A stretch of 64,000 nt of DNA, from NCBI RefSeq assembly GCF_003026355.1, contig NZ_PYON01000001.1, positions 124,001 to 188,000 of the forward strand, read 5' to 3'. Under the pieces are notes generated by a model. The model worked only from the letters and a program-made list of their open reading frames with translations. It did no database searches and had not been told where the DNA came from. Shown here piece by piece: positions 8,742 through 17,535 of this stretch. Within the stretch, counting starts at the first letter, position 1. Each line of letters opens with the position of its first letter. This DNA is from Photobacterium kishitanii (GTDB lineage Bacteria; Pseudomonadota; Gammaproteobacteria; Enterobacterales; Vibrionaceae). The position numbers were made by a program, and so were the translations under genes.

Positions 8742-9419
8742 TTACCATATTTGATTGATTGCAATGTAACCAGTATGCATACCATAAATGATAATAAATA
8801 ACGCATTACCACGTTTAAAGTAACTATTTTGGAGTAAAAATTTTAGTTTATCTGCGACGGTTCCTATAGCGAACATAGCCGGTAAAGTACCTAGACCAAA
8901 AGCTAACATGATAGTCATACCATTGATTGCACTTCCAGAGACTGCAGCCCATGTTAATGTTGAATAAACTAAACCACAAGGTAACCATCCCCAGAGAAAG
9001 CCAAAAGGAATGGCTTTAAAAGGTGATGTTAATGGTAAAAAATACTTAGTTATAGGTACAATATAACGCCATATACGGTGACCAATACGCTCAATATAAG
9101 TAAGACCAGACCACCATTTACCGATATATAGCCCTAATATAATCATCATGATAGAAGCTAAAATACGCAACAAAATCAATGTGCTACTTGAGTTGCTGAG
9201 AGTTGCAGCTTGAGCGACGGCTTGGCTAACAATTAATCCAGCTATCATATAGGCACTTATTCGACCTAAGTTATAGCATAATAAATATATCCAATGGTGT
9301 TGCGGTTTATCTGGCATCCCCATTGTTACTGCTGCCGCGATACCACCACACATGCTAATACAATGGCCTGCACCGGTTAAACCTATGATTAATGCCGTCA
9401 GAAAATTAAGTTCGATCAT
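8742..9419 (-). CDS. SafE/TauE-like membrane protein of the cbb3 assembly cluster (COG2836 type)
   Basis: 225 aa with about six hydrophobic helices. Conserved motifs of this group are visible: GLTGAGHCISMCGG near the N-terminus (Cys and His suited to metal binding) and PFGFLWGWLPCGLVYS near residue 145. Members are annotated as sulfite exporter TauE/SafE family and regularly accompany ccoI and ccoS, which suggests copper handling for oxidase maturation rather than sulfite export; that role is inferred from context. Its start overlaps the end of ccoS by 14 bp, implying translational coupling. Confidence 0.88.
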   Translation of the reverse strand: MIELNFLTALIIGLTGAGHCISMCGGIAAAVTMGMPDKPQHHWIYLLCYNLGRISAYMIAGLIVSQAVAQAATLSNSSSTLILLRILASIMMIILGLYIGKWWSGLTYIERIGHRIWRYIVPITKYFLPLTSPFKAIPFGFLWGWLPCGLVYSTLTWAAVSGSAINGMTIMLAFGLGTLPAMFAIGTVADKLKFLLQNSYFKRGNALFIIIYGMHTGYIAINQIW

Positions 9420-9624
9420 GACTAGAGTTTGATGATAACACTGCCTTTTTTGATGAAGTTTGAGACGAATTTTGGGGCTTTTCTAAATCATCATCAAACA
9501 AAATATCATAACCTCGACGCTCTAAATCATCAAATTGATTAGTCTTTACTGCCCATAAAAAGACAGAAATTGCGAGGCAAACAAAAATAAGTGCAATAGG
9601 TATTAACATGTAAAGAATTGACAT
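9406..9624 (-). CDS. ccoS: cbb3-type cytochrome oxidase assembly protein CcoS
   Basis: 72 aa. One N-terminal transmembrane helix (LYMLIPIALIFVCLAISVFLWAV) is followed by QFDDLERRGYDILFDDD, the signature of CcoS. The Ser-rich tail is typical. CcoS is needed to insert cofactors, notably heme b and copper, into cbb3 oxidase subunit CcoN. It abuts ccoI (stop and start adjacent) and overlaps the SafE-like gene. Confidence 0.95.
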   Translation of the reverse strand: MSILYMLIPIALIFVCLAISVFLWAVKTNQFDDLERRGYDILFDDDLEKPQNSSQTSSKKAVLSSNSSHDRT

Positions 9625-12042
9625 TTATTTTAATAACCTTAAAGAATTTGATACAACAATAATAGAACTTGTAGACATACCTATAACTGCAATATAGGGA
9701 GCAACAAGACCAATTATAGCTAATGGTAGAATAATTAAATTATAGCCTAATGCCCACACCAGATTTTCATGAATAATATTACGTGTCCGTAATGCCAATT
9801 GTCGTGCGGCAATGATAGGTAATAATCGATCACCTAATAACACTATATCTGCCGATGACTTAGCAATATCGGTACCACCACTTAACGCAATAGAAAGGTG
9901 AGCCCCGGCCAAAACGGGTGCATCATTAACACCATCACCAATCATTAATGAAATATCAGTCGATGGTATTTTTTGCAAGTAATTCAACTTGCTTATTGGG
10001 GTCATATTCGCTTGTAAATGGTCAATATCTAATTGTTGCGCTACTCGTTGAGCATTAACAGAGCAATCGCCTGTTAACATTGTGACTTTCATTCCTTGTT
10101 GTTTTAAAGCATTAACTAATTGTTTGCTATCTTTACGTATTGGATCTTCAATTTTAAAAGCAGCAATAATACGTTTATTGCATGATAACCATATCGAGTA
10201 GTCATTAAGGTGTTGATTGTTAGTAGCAGGAGGATGCGTAGATTGGTTGTGACTGACAAATTCGTACTTACCAATTCGCCATTGTTGTTGATTTATAGTA
10301 CCACTTAAACCATGACCAATTACATTTTCAACTTTATCAAATAGTGCTGTTTTTGCTTGATAAGGTATAAACATTTTTGCGATCGGGTGATTTGCATAGC
10401 GTTCTAACTCTGCTGCGTACATTAGAATATCTGCAGTGGAATGCTGACCAAATACTTTGGTTGTAACGAGTTGAACATTACCTTCGGTTAAGGTACCTGT
10501 TTTATCTAATATAACATGATTTACTTTGCACAATGTTTCCAATACGTGGCCGCGACGAACCAATAATCCTAGTCGTCCTAATGACGATGTTGAACAAGTT
10601 ATTGCTGTTGGTGTAGCAAGCGATAATGCACAAGGGCAGGTAGCAACTAATACAGCTAATGTTATCCATAATGCATCTTGTGGGCGATAGATATACCAAT
10701 AAAGCCATGTTGAAAGCGCAATGACTAAAATTGCTGCAACAAAATAGCGTGCAACAGTATCAGCAATTAAAGCTATTTGGGGTTTTGAATATAATGCATG
10801 ATCTTGTAAACGGACAATATTGGAAATTAATGAGTCTTTACGATCATGCATGACCCTAACAGAAATATTGCCATCGACATTAATTGTACCAGCAAATACA
10901 GTATCGTTTTCAGTTCGTTGAACCGCAACAGATTCTCCCGTTAGCATTGACTCATTAATAGTTGTTCTGCCTTTAACAATGATTCCATCAGCCGGTAAAC
11001 ACTCACCAGGGAGAATTGTGACAACGTCACTTTTTTTAAGTGTTTTAGCTGCAACTTTCTTGCCTGAAATAAGCGTAGCCATTGTCGGAATAAGTTTTAA
11101 TAAATTAGCACTTATAGCTGCAGCATGACGCCGAGCTCGCATTTCAAAAAAACGACCAAGCAAGAGGAAAAAAGTAAACATTGAAATTGATTCGAAAAAA
11201 ACTTCACCTTGTTCAGTAATGGTGGCATATAAGCTGGCGCTATAAGCAAACAATAGAGCAATAGATACAGGCACATCCATACCTAAACTTAACGTCTTAA
11301 TATTTCGCCAAGCATTACGATAAAAAGGGAGAGCTGAATATAATAAGACAGGGGTCGCTATCAATAAACTAATCCAACGTAAATAATTTTGAAAACTATT
11401 ATCATGCTTATCTAAAACATCAAAATAAAGTGCAATAGCTATCATCATAATTTGCATTGTTGCAATACCAGCAATCCCTAACTTGTACAGATAATGACGC
11501 ATAGTTTGTTGATAATTTTGTTCTTGAGAATCAACTTCAAAGGGAGCGGCTTGGTAGCCTAATTGATGAATAATAATCAGTAAATCGCTTAATTTTACAG
11601 TTGCTGCATCCCACACTAATAAAGCGCGATGAGTTGTAATATTCACTTCAATCGTGATGACACCTGCTTGTTTCTTCAATTGTTTTTCAATTAGCCACGC
11701 ACATGCGGCACAAGAAACGCCATCAACAGAAAGTGATATTTGTTTATGCTGTTGGTCATTTTCAATTACAAAGTCATCTTGAATATCTTGATGATCATAA
11801 AGTTGCAATGCTTGTAGGTTCGGAGGAATAATATTGGATTTTTGCGCAGTTTGAGTTCGATGTTCATAGTAATTAGTTAAGTTATTATCAACAATAAGCC
11901 TCGCTACTGCTTCACATCCCGCACAACATAAGTGTCGTGACTCTCCTAAAATCTCAAGATGAAATTGACACTCTTGAGATATTGGTTCATCACAATGATA
12001 ACAACGTTGAATAGGCGGCGGTGTTATACTGTTTAAAGTCAT
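9625..12042 (-). CDS. ccoI: Copper-translocating P1B-type ATPase CcoI/FixI
   Basis: 805 aa inner-membrane copper exporter that supplies Cu to cbb3 oxidase. The N-terminus has a cysteine-rich zinc-ribbon-like region (C14-YH-C17, then C39, C40, C43) followed by an HMA domain with C111-AA-C114. Core motifs are all present: TGES, the transmembrane CPC (VATCPCALS), DKTGT phosphorylation site, HP locus (YANHPIAKMF) and GDGVNDAP. The N-terminal zinc-ribbon plus HMA layout is typical of FixI/CcoI rather than CopA. A perfect matS site is embedded in the gene. The structural genes ccoNOQP and ccoH, usually adjacent, are not in this window. Confidence 0.95.
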   Translation of the reverse strand: MTLNSITPPPIQRCYHCDEPISQECQFHLEILGESRHLCCAGCEAVARLIVDNNLTNYYEHRTQTAQKSNIIPPNLQALQLYDHQDIQDDFVIENDQQHKQISLSVDGVSCAACAWLIEKQLKKQAGVITIEVNITTHRALLVWDAATVKLSDLLIIIHQLGYQAAPFEVDSQEQNYQQTMRHYLYKLGIAGIATMQIMMIAIALYFDVLDKHDNSFQNYLRWISLLIATPVLLYSALPFYRNAWRNIKTLSLGMDVPVSIALLFAYSASLYATITEQGEVFFESISMFTFFLLLGRFFEMRARRHAAAISANLLKLIPTMATLISGKKVAAKTLKKSDVVTILPGECLPADGIIVKGRTTINESMLTGESVAVQRTENDTVFAGTINVDGNISVRVMHDRKDSLISNIVRLQDHALYSKPQIALIADTVARYFVAAILVIALSTWLYWYIYRPQDALWITLAVLVATCPCALSLATPTAITCSTSSLGRLGLLVRRGHVLETLCKVNHVILDKTGTLTEGNVQLVTTKVFGQHSTADILMYAAELERYANHPIAKMFIPYQAKTALFDKVENVIGHGLSGTINQQQWRIGKYEFVSHNQSTHPPATNNQHLNDYSIWLSCNKRIIAAFKIEDPIRKDSKQLVNALKQQGMKVTMLTGDCSVNAQRVAQQLDIDHLQANMTPISKLNYLQKIPSTDISLMIGDGVNDAPVLAGAHLSIALSGGTDIAKSSADIVLLGDRLLPIIAARQLALRTRNIIHENLVWALGYNLIILPLAIIGLVAPYIAVIGMSTSSIIVVSNSLRLLK
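11018..11030. other. matS site (MatP-binding) inside ccoI
   Basis: GTGACAACGTCAC fits the E. coli matS consensus GTGACRNYGTCAC at every position. MatP bound at such sites organises the Ter macrodomain. The identical 13-mer recurs at 22594-22606, on the other side of dif and close to matP. Confidence 0.85.
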
Positions 12043-12170
12043 TCCTTGTTATACCTATGTATTAATATAGGAAAAGTATTGGCTCCTTATAAGGTTAGCA
12101 CTTAATATCAGATATGAATTTTTTTAGTCATTTAATAGCTAAATAGTAATAACAAAGGAATACATAAGAA

Positions 12171-12614
12171 ATGGCAGCACAAAAATTAACCAGGGGAAGA
12201 TTAATTCAAATTATTGTTTTAATGATCGTTTTAATTACTGCATTTGTTTGGAGAACAGTAACATATCAAGCACAACCTATAACAAAAGTTCAAGCGAAGG
12301 TCTGTAGTTTAAATGCGGGAAATTGTTTATTTAATATTAATAATAAAACAGTTACAGTCGCATTATTACCTGTAGCGCCGAAAGCTGATATACCGCTTAT
12401 ATTGAATATTAAAACTGTTGATATAAAACCTAGTGCAAATGTAAGTGGTGTTAGTATGAATATGGGTACCTTACCAATTATATTTAAACAAAAAAATGAT
12501 GGTTGGAGCGGTGAGTTTATAGTCCCTCAATGCACCCATGACAATATGACATGGGTTATCGATATTAAGGTTGATGACAATATATATTCGTCAAAATTTA
12601 CAGTAACTAAATAA
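12171..12614 (+). CDS. Membrane-anchored periplasmic protein, possibly FixH/YtkA-like, divergent from ccoI
   Basis: 147 aa. One N-terminal helix (LIQIIVLMIVLITAFVW) with a positively charged lead predicts an inner-membrane anchor and a periplasmic beta-rich domain. That domain has Cys in KVCSLNAGNCLF and VPQCTHDNMTW and a SMNMG motif, a Met/Cys content seen in copper-related periplasmic proteins. It is divergent from ccoI across 128 bp. Its placement suggests a link to copper or oxidase maturation, but it is on the opposite strand from where ccoH/fixH normally sits and I do not recognise the family with certainty. Confidence 0.7.
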   Translation: MAAQKLTRGRLIQIIVLMIVLITAFVWRTVTYQAQPITKVQAKVCSLNAGNCLFNINNKTVTVALLPVAPKADIPLILNIKTVDIKPSANVSGVSMNMGTLPIIFKQKNDGWSGEFIVPQCTHDNMTWVIDIKVDDNIYSSKFTVTK

Positions 12615-12646
12615 GATAAGTAGTGCTATTTTTCACTATATATCAA

Positions 12647-12685
12647 ATACAGAGTAAATATTAATGGTAAATGTTTACTCTGTAT
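12647..12685. terminator. Hairpin between the 147-aa gene and the convergent SDR gene
   Basis: ATACAGAGTAAA pairs perfectly with TTTACTCTGTAT (12 bp) around a 15-nt loop. A run of eight T follows a few bases after the stem on the plus strand, so it probably terminates the rightward gene. The stem overlaps the SDR stop codon. Confidence 0.6.
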
Positions 12686-13412
12686 AAATCATTTTTTTTG
12701 TCATCCCGCCATCGATAACAAAATTTTGCCCTGTAATAAAACCAGATTGAGAACAGACTAAAAACTCAATCATTTCTGCAATATCGTCTGTATTACCAAC
12801 ACGACCAACAAGATGTTGTTGATGGTCTGCGCTATTTAAAATTTCGTTAGATGAATTGATCCACCCAGGCGATATACAATTTACTTTAATTTCCGGTCCT
12901 AAACTAACCGCTAATGCATGAGTTAATGAAACAATACCACCTTTAGTTGCACTATAAGCCTCTGTATTTGCTTCTGATTGAAGTGCTCGCGTTGATGCAA
13001 TATTAATAACATTACCATGTGAGATCTTTAATAATGGTAAGCATTGTTGAGTGATCATTAAAGGAGCAGTTAAGTTAATATCAATAATACGTTGCCATTC
13101 ATCCAATGGTAAAGACGCTAATGGTGTATTGTAAGGATTAGCAATCGCTGCATTATTAATAAGTCCATTGAGTCGACCAAACTGTAATGTTACTTCATTA
13201 ATAATTGCTGTCATTTCATTTTTATTAGTCACATCAGCAGGCCAAAATCTAATTTTCGGGTTATCTGCAACTAGTTGATGGCCAGCATCAATATCTATAT
13301 CGACAGCAATTACAATATTATTTTTTTTAGATAAATACTGACAAATACCTTTACCGATACCTTTTGCACCACCAGTAACTAATATAACATTTTGAACAAT
13401 TGAATATGACAT
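12675..13412 (-). CDS. Short-chain dehydrogenase/reductase
   Basis: 245 aa classical SDR. The nucleotide-binding motif TGGAKGIGKG lies near the N-terminus, NNAA about residue 86, and the catalytic Ser and Tyr-x-x-x-Lys (INIAST, then YSATKGG) in the middle. The C-terminal FVIDGGM segment is typical. The acidic residue after beta-2 (VDIDIDAG) favours NAD(H) over NADP(H). The substrate cannot be told from sequence. It is convergent with the 147-aa gene and divergent from the FIST gene. It does not belong to the usual cbb3 neighbourhood. Confidence 0.9.
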   Translation of the reverse strand: MSYSIVQNVILVTGGAKGIGKGICQYLSKKNNIVIAVDIDIDAGHQLVADNPKIRFWPADVTNKNEMTAIINEVTLQFGRLNGLINNAAIANPYNTPLASLPLDEWQRIIDINLTAPLMITQQCLPLLKISHGNVINIASTRALQSEANTEAYSATKGGIVSLTHALAVSLGPEIKVNCISPGWINSSNEILNSADHQQHLVGRVGNTDDIAEMIEFLVCSQSGFITGQNFVIDGGMTKKMIYTE

Positions 13413-13558
13413 AACGCTCCTTGAGTCTATTAACTGTATACTATGATAGGTGATAATAGGTTAATTCATAATAATAAGATAAAAAATAATAATTAAAAAT
13501 GATTTGTTTACTGATCATATTAAGAAAAATGATTATTATAAGGAAAAATTAAAAAGAT

Positions 13559-14728
13559 ATGGCTATGGATATTGCAACAAGTTTTTCAGTGCTAAATAAT
13601 TCTCATGATGCGATCGTTGACGCGATTAATAAATTAGATGAGAAAATAGCACCTCCATCATTACTTTTGTTGTATTTTTCGGAAAATTACGATTACGACG
13701 TTTTACAATTAATATTAACGAAGCGCTACCCAAATACACCGTTTCTCGCATGTTCATCATGTCAGGGGTTTATGACGGAGGAAGGATATATTAATGGCCA
13801 AGGTATCGCACTTTGGGCTATTAATGATATTGTTGGTGCTTATGGGACATCTATTGTTTCATCTAACAGCTCTATTTTTAATATTGCTCGCCAAGCAATA
13901 CTTAAAGCAATTAATAATAGTGGTCGCCTTGGTGAAGCACCAACATTAATTTTACTTCATGCGACACCAGGATATGAAGAAGAGGTGATTAGAGGAATAG
14001 AAGATGTTGTTGGTAAAAACATTGCCATCATTGGTGGTAGTGCGGCTGATGATCATGTTCAAGGTAAATGGCAGATATTTAACCAAGAACAACAAACACA
14101 ACAGGGTATAGGCATTGCTGTTTTTTATCCAAATTGTGAAGTAAGTTTTTCTTTTCACTCAGGTTATGCTGCAACTTCATATTCAGCCATTGCCACAAAA
14201 GTGCAAGGTCGAGAGTTAATTGAATTAGATTATCAGCCAGCTGCGGATATTTATCAAAAATGGATAAAACAAAGTTTTGACGCAAACAGTAGTATTATTA
14301 ATGAAAGTAGTTTAAATCCTCTCGGACGCTTAGTCGGAGAAATTCATGATTTACCTTATTTCAAATTAGCACATCCTTTAATGGTAACTAAAACCAATGG
14401 TTTAAAAATGTTTGCCTCTATCATTGAGGGTGAGCGTTTATATTTCATGACTGGTACAGATGAACGATTAATAACTCGAGCAGGTCGAGTTGTTACTGCA
14501 ACAAATGGAATTAAATTAGACCCAATTGGTGGCCTAACAATATATTGCGCAGGTTGCATGCTTAAAGTTCAAAAACGTATGAAAGAGGTCGCATTGTTTG
14601 TAAAGATTGCGATGCATGACAAACCTTTTGTTTGCCCATTTACTTTTGGTGAGCAGGGGCAATTCGTTACTGGTGAGAATGCACATGGTAATTTAATGAT
14701 TTCAGCTGTTGTTTTTCATAGGGACTAA
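13559..14728 (+). CDS. FIST domain sensory protein
   Basis: 389 aa cytosolic protein with a FIST_N domain (about residues 30-220; SCQGFMTEEGY, IIGGSAADD) and a FIST_C domain (about 225-370; IYCAGCM near the end). FIST proteins are thought to bind small ligands such as amino acids and to feed signals to kinases. Start at 13559 (a second ATG lies two codons later) with AAGGA upstream. Its stop is 5 bp before the hybrid histidine kinase gene, so the two form an operon and the FIST protein is probably the input partner of that kinase. Confidence 0.9.
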   Translation: MAMDIATSFSVLNNSHDAIVDAINKLDEKIAPPSLLLLYFSENYDYDVLQLILTKRYPNTPFLACSSCQGFMTEEGYINGQGIALWAINDIVGAYGTSIVSSNSSIFNIARQAILKAINNSGRLGEAPTLILLHATPGYEEEVIRGIEDVVGKNIAIIGGSAADDHVQGKWQIFNQEQQTQQGIGIAVFYPNCEVSFSFHSGYAATSYSAIATKVQGRELIELDYQPAADIYQKWIKQSFDANSSIINESSLNPLGRLVGEIHDLPYFKLAHPLMVTKTNGLKMFASIIEGERLYFMTGTDERLITRAGRVVTATNGIKLDPIGGLTIYCAGCMLKVQKRMKEVALFVKIAMHDKPFVCPFTFGEQGQFVTGENAHGNLMISAVVFHRD

Positions 14729-14733
14729 TAATT

Positions 14734-16818
14734 ATGATTGGTTTTGATTCAGAAAAACTACAAGAAACATTATTAGATCTTCAGCGCAGTCAAGAGAGAG
14801 AAAATCAATTACGGATAGAGAATGCAGCAATTCTTGAAGGCGTTTCTGCAATGGCTGGCGCAAATAATAAGCGTCAAGTTTTTAATAGTTTATTAGAAGT
14901 TTTACGGAAGTTTATTGCTTTTGATAATGCGATAGTTCTAACTCGTGACGACGAGGCTTCAGATTTACATGTTTTAATGAGTACTGTTACAACGCTTGAT
15001 TTTAGCCATTGGCAAGTCGGAAGTACATTTAATCGCTGTATAAATGGGGAGTGTATTGCATTATATTCTCCCAAAGACATTGAAGAATTTAAAAATAAAA
15101 GCTCTGATTTATTAGATATATGTAATTCAAGTTTGATTACTGGGGTAAAAATCAGTTCTGGCGATGCTATGATTATTCTAATGAGCACCGAAAAAGGACA
15201 TTTCACTTCTAGTTGTCGACGTGTTTTAAATAGATTTAGACCATTACTTGAACGCGCAATTATTGATATTGATTATCGAGAGCGATTGCAATCGTTAGTT
15301 ACAGCACGAACACAAGAACTCACTCATAGCCAACAACGTTTTAAAGATTTTGCGCGTACTGTTGGTGATTGGTTCTGGGAGATAGACACTGATTATAACT
15401 TTAGCTATATTTCAGCGTCTCATATTGCTAACCATTTAATAGATAATGATAATATCATGGCATTCTTTGATGGCCATGAGGATTTTAAACAAAAATTTCG
15501 ATTACAATTACAGCAAAATCAGTCATTTGAAGATCTTGAGTGGCAATTAGTCATAGACGGAAAAAAACAATGGCTCAGTTTTAGTGGTACTCCTTACTAT
15601 AATAAACGTGGATTGCTGCTTGGTTATCGTGGTACAGCAAAAAATATAAGTGTCAGAAAAAAACGGTTATGTGATTTACAGCAAGCTCGCCAGCAAGCAG
15701 AATCTGCAAATAAAGCTAAATCACAATTTATAGCAATGATGAGCCATGAAATAAGAACGCCATTAAATGCTGTATTAGGTTTAATGGATCTATTATCATC
15801 CTCAGGCCTAGAAAATGAGCAACAACAATGGTTAGGACAAATGGAGCAATCAGCACATTTACTCTTAACTATTATCAATGATATCCTCGACTTATCTAGA
15901 ATTGAATCTGGTAGCTTTGAATTATTCAATAGTAATATTAATTTTTCAGACAGTATTACCTTGGTTAAAAATCAACTTCAGCCAGAAGCCAATAAGAAAA
16001 ACATACTATTACAATGCGATATTGATAAATCCATTCCTGAATATATTTTTGCAGATAAAAATCGCATCATTCAAATCATGTTTAACCTTATTGGTAATGC
16101 TATAAAATTTACTAATATTGGCTCTGTTAAAATAGTTGCACGTAAGATAGATAATAATATTGAAGTTTCTGTTTTAGATACAGGTATTGGAATTGCTGAT
16201 GATGCATTGGAAAATCTCTTTAATCCATTTCATCAAGCTGATGGTAGCATTACCCGTAAGTATGGTGGTACAGGATTAGGATTAACGATTAGTCAGTTAT
16301 TGATAAAAAAAATGAAGGGAACTATCACAATTAAAAGTGAGTTAGCTGTTGGTAGTTGTTTTACCGTTACATTTCCTATTCATCCTGCAGAAGTTAAAAT
16401 AGATAATCCAACTGAAAAAAAACAAATAAAATTAATACAATCACTTAATATATTGCTCGTAGAAGATAGTCTTACAAACCAGCTTGTTGCTAGGTTAATG
16501 TTAGAACGGCGAGGACATCAGGTTACGATAACTAATCATGGCCAAGAAGCAATATTAAAACTGTTACAGTGTCACAGATCATTTGATTTAGTGCTAATGG
16601 ATATATCAATGCCCGTTTTAGATGGGTTAGAAGCAACTAAATACATCAGAAAGCTCAATATTGATACGCCAATCGTCGCATTAACTGCAAATGCTATGCA
16701 GAATGATCAATTTCTGTACCAGCAAACAGGAATGAATGGTTTTTTAGCTAAGCCAATTCAACCAGAAGAGCTAGATCTAATGCTCGTAAAATATCAGATT
16801 TTAAAACAAGTAACATAA
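14734..16818 (+). CDS. Hybrid histidine kinase (PAS - HisKA - HATPase - receiver)
   Basis: 694 aa without transmembrane helices. Residues 1-30 look coiled-coil, 35-180 GAF-like, 200-305 a PAS domain (GDWFWEIDTDYNFSYIS). The H-box MMSHEIRTPLNAV has His338; the ATPase N-box is NLIGNAIKFT, followed by LDTGIGIADD and GGTGLGLTIS. A C-terminal receiver (about 571-690) has the phospho-acceptor Asp623 in LVLMDISMPVLDG and the conserved ALTANAM. No HPt domain or separate response regulator is adjacent, so the phosphorelay partner is elsewhere. Co-transcribed with the FIST protein. As I recall, V. cholerae has a similar FIST/kinase pair near ccoN and close to dif1. Confidence 0.93.
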   Translation: MIGFDSEKLQETLLDLQRSQERENQLRIENAAILEGVSAMAGANNKRQVFNSLLEVLRKFIAFDNAIVLTRDDEASDLHVLMSTVTTLDFSHWQVGSTFNRCINGECIALYSPKDIEEFKNKSSDLLDICNSSLITGVKISSGDAMIILMSTEKGHFTSSCRRVLNRFRPLLERAIIDIDYRERLQSLVTARTQELTHSQQRFKDFARTVGDWFWEIDTDYNFSYISASHIANHLIDNDNIMAFFDGHEDFKQKFRLQLQQNQSFEDLEWQLVIDGKKQWLSFSGTPYYNKRGLLLGYRGTAKNISVRKKRLCDLQQARQQAESANKAKSQFIAMMSHEIRTPLNAVLGLMDLLSSSGLENEQQQWLGQMEQSAHLLLTIINDILDLSRIESGSFELFNSNINFSDSITLVKNQLQPEANKKNILLQCDIDKSIPEYIFADKNRIIQIMFNLIGNAIKFTNIGSVKIVARKIDNNIEVSVLDTGIGIADDALENLFNPFHQADGSITRKYGGTGLGLTISQLLIKKMKGTITIKSELAVGSCFTVTFPIHPAEVKIDNPTEKKQIKLIQSLNILLVEDSLTNQLVARLMLERRGHQVTITNHGQEAILKLLQCHRSFDLVLMDISMPVLDGLEATKYIRKLNIDTPIVALTANAMQNDQFLYQQTGMNGFLAKPIQPEELDLMLVKYQILKQVT

Positions 16819-16882
16819 CATTAGTTATACATGATCAAGACAGCTGGGATTTTTCTAAATATTCAAATAACTAAGTACGATC

Positions 16883-16915
16883 AAAAACTGACTGTGTTAA
16901 ACACAGTCAGTTTTT
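16883..16915 (+). terminator. Terminator of the FIST-kinase operon
   Basis: A long near-perfect inverted repeat (AAAACTGACTGTGTT and its complement) with a short loop and a T5 run, 65 bp after the kinase stop. Confidence 0.92.
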
Positions 16916-17122
16916 AGTTCATAAGTAATTAAGATCTAATTTAAGTACCAAGCAAATGTAATGTGCGGCAGTATTTAAATTAGGTGTTAATTACCTATTT
17001 TATGGTAAATAGCCAATACTGTTAAATAGCGAGAGTTTAACGATATACAGATCGTTAAAGAGGGAGGTAATAAAGAGCAGTTCAAAGAAAGATAGTCATT
17101 ATATCCCACTACTTAATACCTT
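16916..17122. other. Non-coding stretch before dif
   Basis: No gene, tRNA or clear regulatory motif is seen. AT-rich with several short in-frame stops on both strands. Confidence 0.4.
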
Positions 17123-17150
17123 ATTTAACATAATATACATAATGCGCACT
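17123..17150 (-). other. dif: dif, XerC/XerD chromosome dimer resolution site
   Basis: Read on the minus strand, the XerC arm is AGTGCGCATTA (17140-17150), the central region is TGTATA (17134-17139) and the XerD arm is TTATGTTAAAT (17123-17133). This differs from E. coli dif at two positions of 28, both in the XerC arm, and closely resembles V. cholerae dif1 as I remember it. The site marks the replication terminus of this chromosome. Nearby matP, two matS sites and the shift to mostly leftward genes on its right agree. Confidence 0.93.
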
Positions 17151-17287
17151 TAAGTGTCAGGTTATTATCGGTGTTTCTTTCTAGGCCGTTTGGCTTTATT
17201 CTTTGATACTGGGCTTAGGTTCATTAGTTGCTGACTTAAGGTTTTCATTTGGAGCCTTGTTGCAGATTGGAACATTAGACTTAACTC

Positions 17288-17482
17288 TTACTGGTTTTTT
17301 CGTATCAACATAATCAACCGTGTCACCATAAACTGTAAATACCTAGCCGCATAAAGTGTACGATTGTCGATTTCTAAAAGATTACTTCCAAGTCGATAAA
17401 CCGTTGTTAGAGAAACAGCAAGATGTTCAGCTAATTGAGATTGGTTCAAACCAAGCAATAATCGAATACCTTGAAACCCCAT
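17288..17482 (-). pseudogene. Fragment of an XRE-type helix-turn-helix regulator
   Basis: A 64-codon frame reads GLNQSQLAEHLAVSLTTVYRLGSNLLEIDNRTLYAARYL, with the pattern of a Cro/CI helix-turn-helix (LNQSQLAEHLAVSLTTVYR). It is shorter than any complete regulator and sits in decayed DNA, so it is probably a remnant. It may represent a second element inserted in or fused with the transposon relic. Confidence 0.45.
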
Positions 17483-17535
17483 GGAACGCTCTAAAACATA
17501 ACATCCCTAATAATGTAGTATGTTTCATACTGGAA

